DNA of 8,342 nt from an uncultured Propionibacteriaceae bacterium. Its GTDB lineage: Bacteria; Actinomycetota; Actinomycetes; Propionibacteriales; Propionibacteriaceae. How positions within the stretch are numbered: position 1 is the first letter of the stretch; each line of letters starts with the position of its first letter. Below the pieces are notes generated by a model. That model worked only from the letters and a program-made list of their open reading frames with translations. It was not told the DNA's origin and did no database searches. The translations under genes were made by a program, and so were the position numbers. Below are positions 8,051-8,342 of the stretch, piece by piece. Location of the stretch: positions 1-8,342 of the forward strand of contig CAKZJI010000255.1 of NCBI GenBank assembly GCA_936941515.1. Direction: 5' to 3'.

Positions 8051-8342
8051 ATGCTGGCGGTGGAGGCCGAGGGCGCGCCGTTGCTGGCTCATGTGCCGTT
8101 CCTGTTGTCCGAGGACGGGGCGGTGGCGGAGTTTCACCTGGTGCGGTCGAATCCGATTGCGCGGGCGCTCTCTGCGCCCGTGTGCGCGCGGCTCGCGGTG
8201 GTGGGGCCTTACTCTTATGTGTCGCCGGACTGGTACGGGGCGGAGGACCAGGTGCCGACCTGGAATTACGTGGCGGTGCATCTGGTGGGGGAGGTCGAGC
8301 TGCGCCCCGAGGCCGAGCTGCGCGACCTGCTGGACCGGCAAT
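8030..8342 (+). CDS. PaiB-type FMN-binding protein fragment (5' truncated, runs off the window)
   Basis: The plus-strand frame from ARAQAFGML (8030) to the window end encodes about 104 residues of a PaiB/FMN-binding negative transcriptional regulator family protein, which has a split-barrel flavin-binding fold. Diagnostic pieces are [11 protein letters not shown] (8075-8107), [13 protein letters not shown] (8132-8170), [14 protein letters not shown] (8198-8239) and [13 protein letters not shown] (8249-8287); the SPDWY and VPTWNY motifs are the family hallmark. The first 20-25 residues are missing at the joint, and the ATG at 8051 is an internal Met of the family, not a start. The style of the sequence is like the alphaproteobacterial (Rhodobacteraceae-type) branch, from memory. 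Family call firm; regulatory role is family lore and not shown here. Confidence 0.8.

Noticed and set aside
7178..8341. A continuous 387-codon minus-strand frame that could be called one large protein
   Set aside because: Only the middle (7499-8050) is RarA-like. The flanks are antisense to the hydrolase and the PaiB-like gene and have shadow composition rich in His, Arg and Gln.

Overview
The window reads as a piece of a high-GC Gram-positive (actinobacterial) chromosome, about 100 to 7500, whose two ends are joined to unrelated DNA. The core encodes, on the minus strand and in transcription order, a bifunctional proline catabolic enzyme (PutA), a BCCT-type sodium/osmolyte transporter and a small SdpI-like membrane protein. 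Divergent from putA, on the plus strand, is a YcjY/dienelactone-hydrolase-like alpha/beta hydrolase with a Cys nucleophile. High GC, strong GC bias at third positions and a PutA that lacks an N-terminal DNA-binding region but has the long C-terminal domain all fit an actinobacterium. The family-level origin (Propionibacteriaceae or a relative) is a guess.

Layout: 1-85 is an in-frame AKR7-type aldo/keto reductase fragment fused to the SdpI-like gene (about 77-403, minus). 404-582 holds no gene but a strong hairpin (532-574) just downstream of the BCCT gene (583-2412, minus). 2413-3078 is non-coding: an AT-rich BCCT promoter/leader, then GC-rich DNA with a 12-bp palindrome and a large composite hairpin (2951-3000) downstream of putA. 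3079 to about 6444 is putA (minus). About 6445-6616 is a divergent promoter region. 6617 to about 7513 is the hydrolase (plus). From 7499 to 8050 the minus strand encodes an internal piece of the AAA+ ATPase RarA/MgsA that looks Deinococcus-like. From 8030 to the end the plus strand encodes an internal piece of a PaiB-type FMN-binding protein that looks alphaproteobacterial.

How the genes could work together: PutA oxidises proline to glutamate, and the BCCT carrier, with an acidic N-tail and basic C-tail like the osmosensing carrier BetP, could import proline or betaine. This suggests an osmolyte uptake and catabolism neighbourhood. The two genes are 666 bp apart with a hairpin and a separate promoter between them, so they are probably not one operon.

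The most striking signal is the mosaic structure. At three places (about 75-100, 7499-7513, 8030-8050) two unrelated genes meet inside a short stretch that codes plausibly for both partners, and every partner gene is cut internally. The simplest reading is short-overlap misassembly or chimeric library molecules from a mixed sample, not a natural fusion or a new system. I found no convincing novel biological system, CRISPR array, tRNA, rRNA or insertion sequence.
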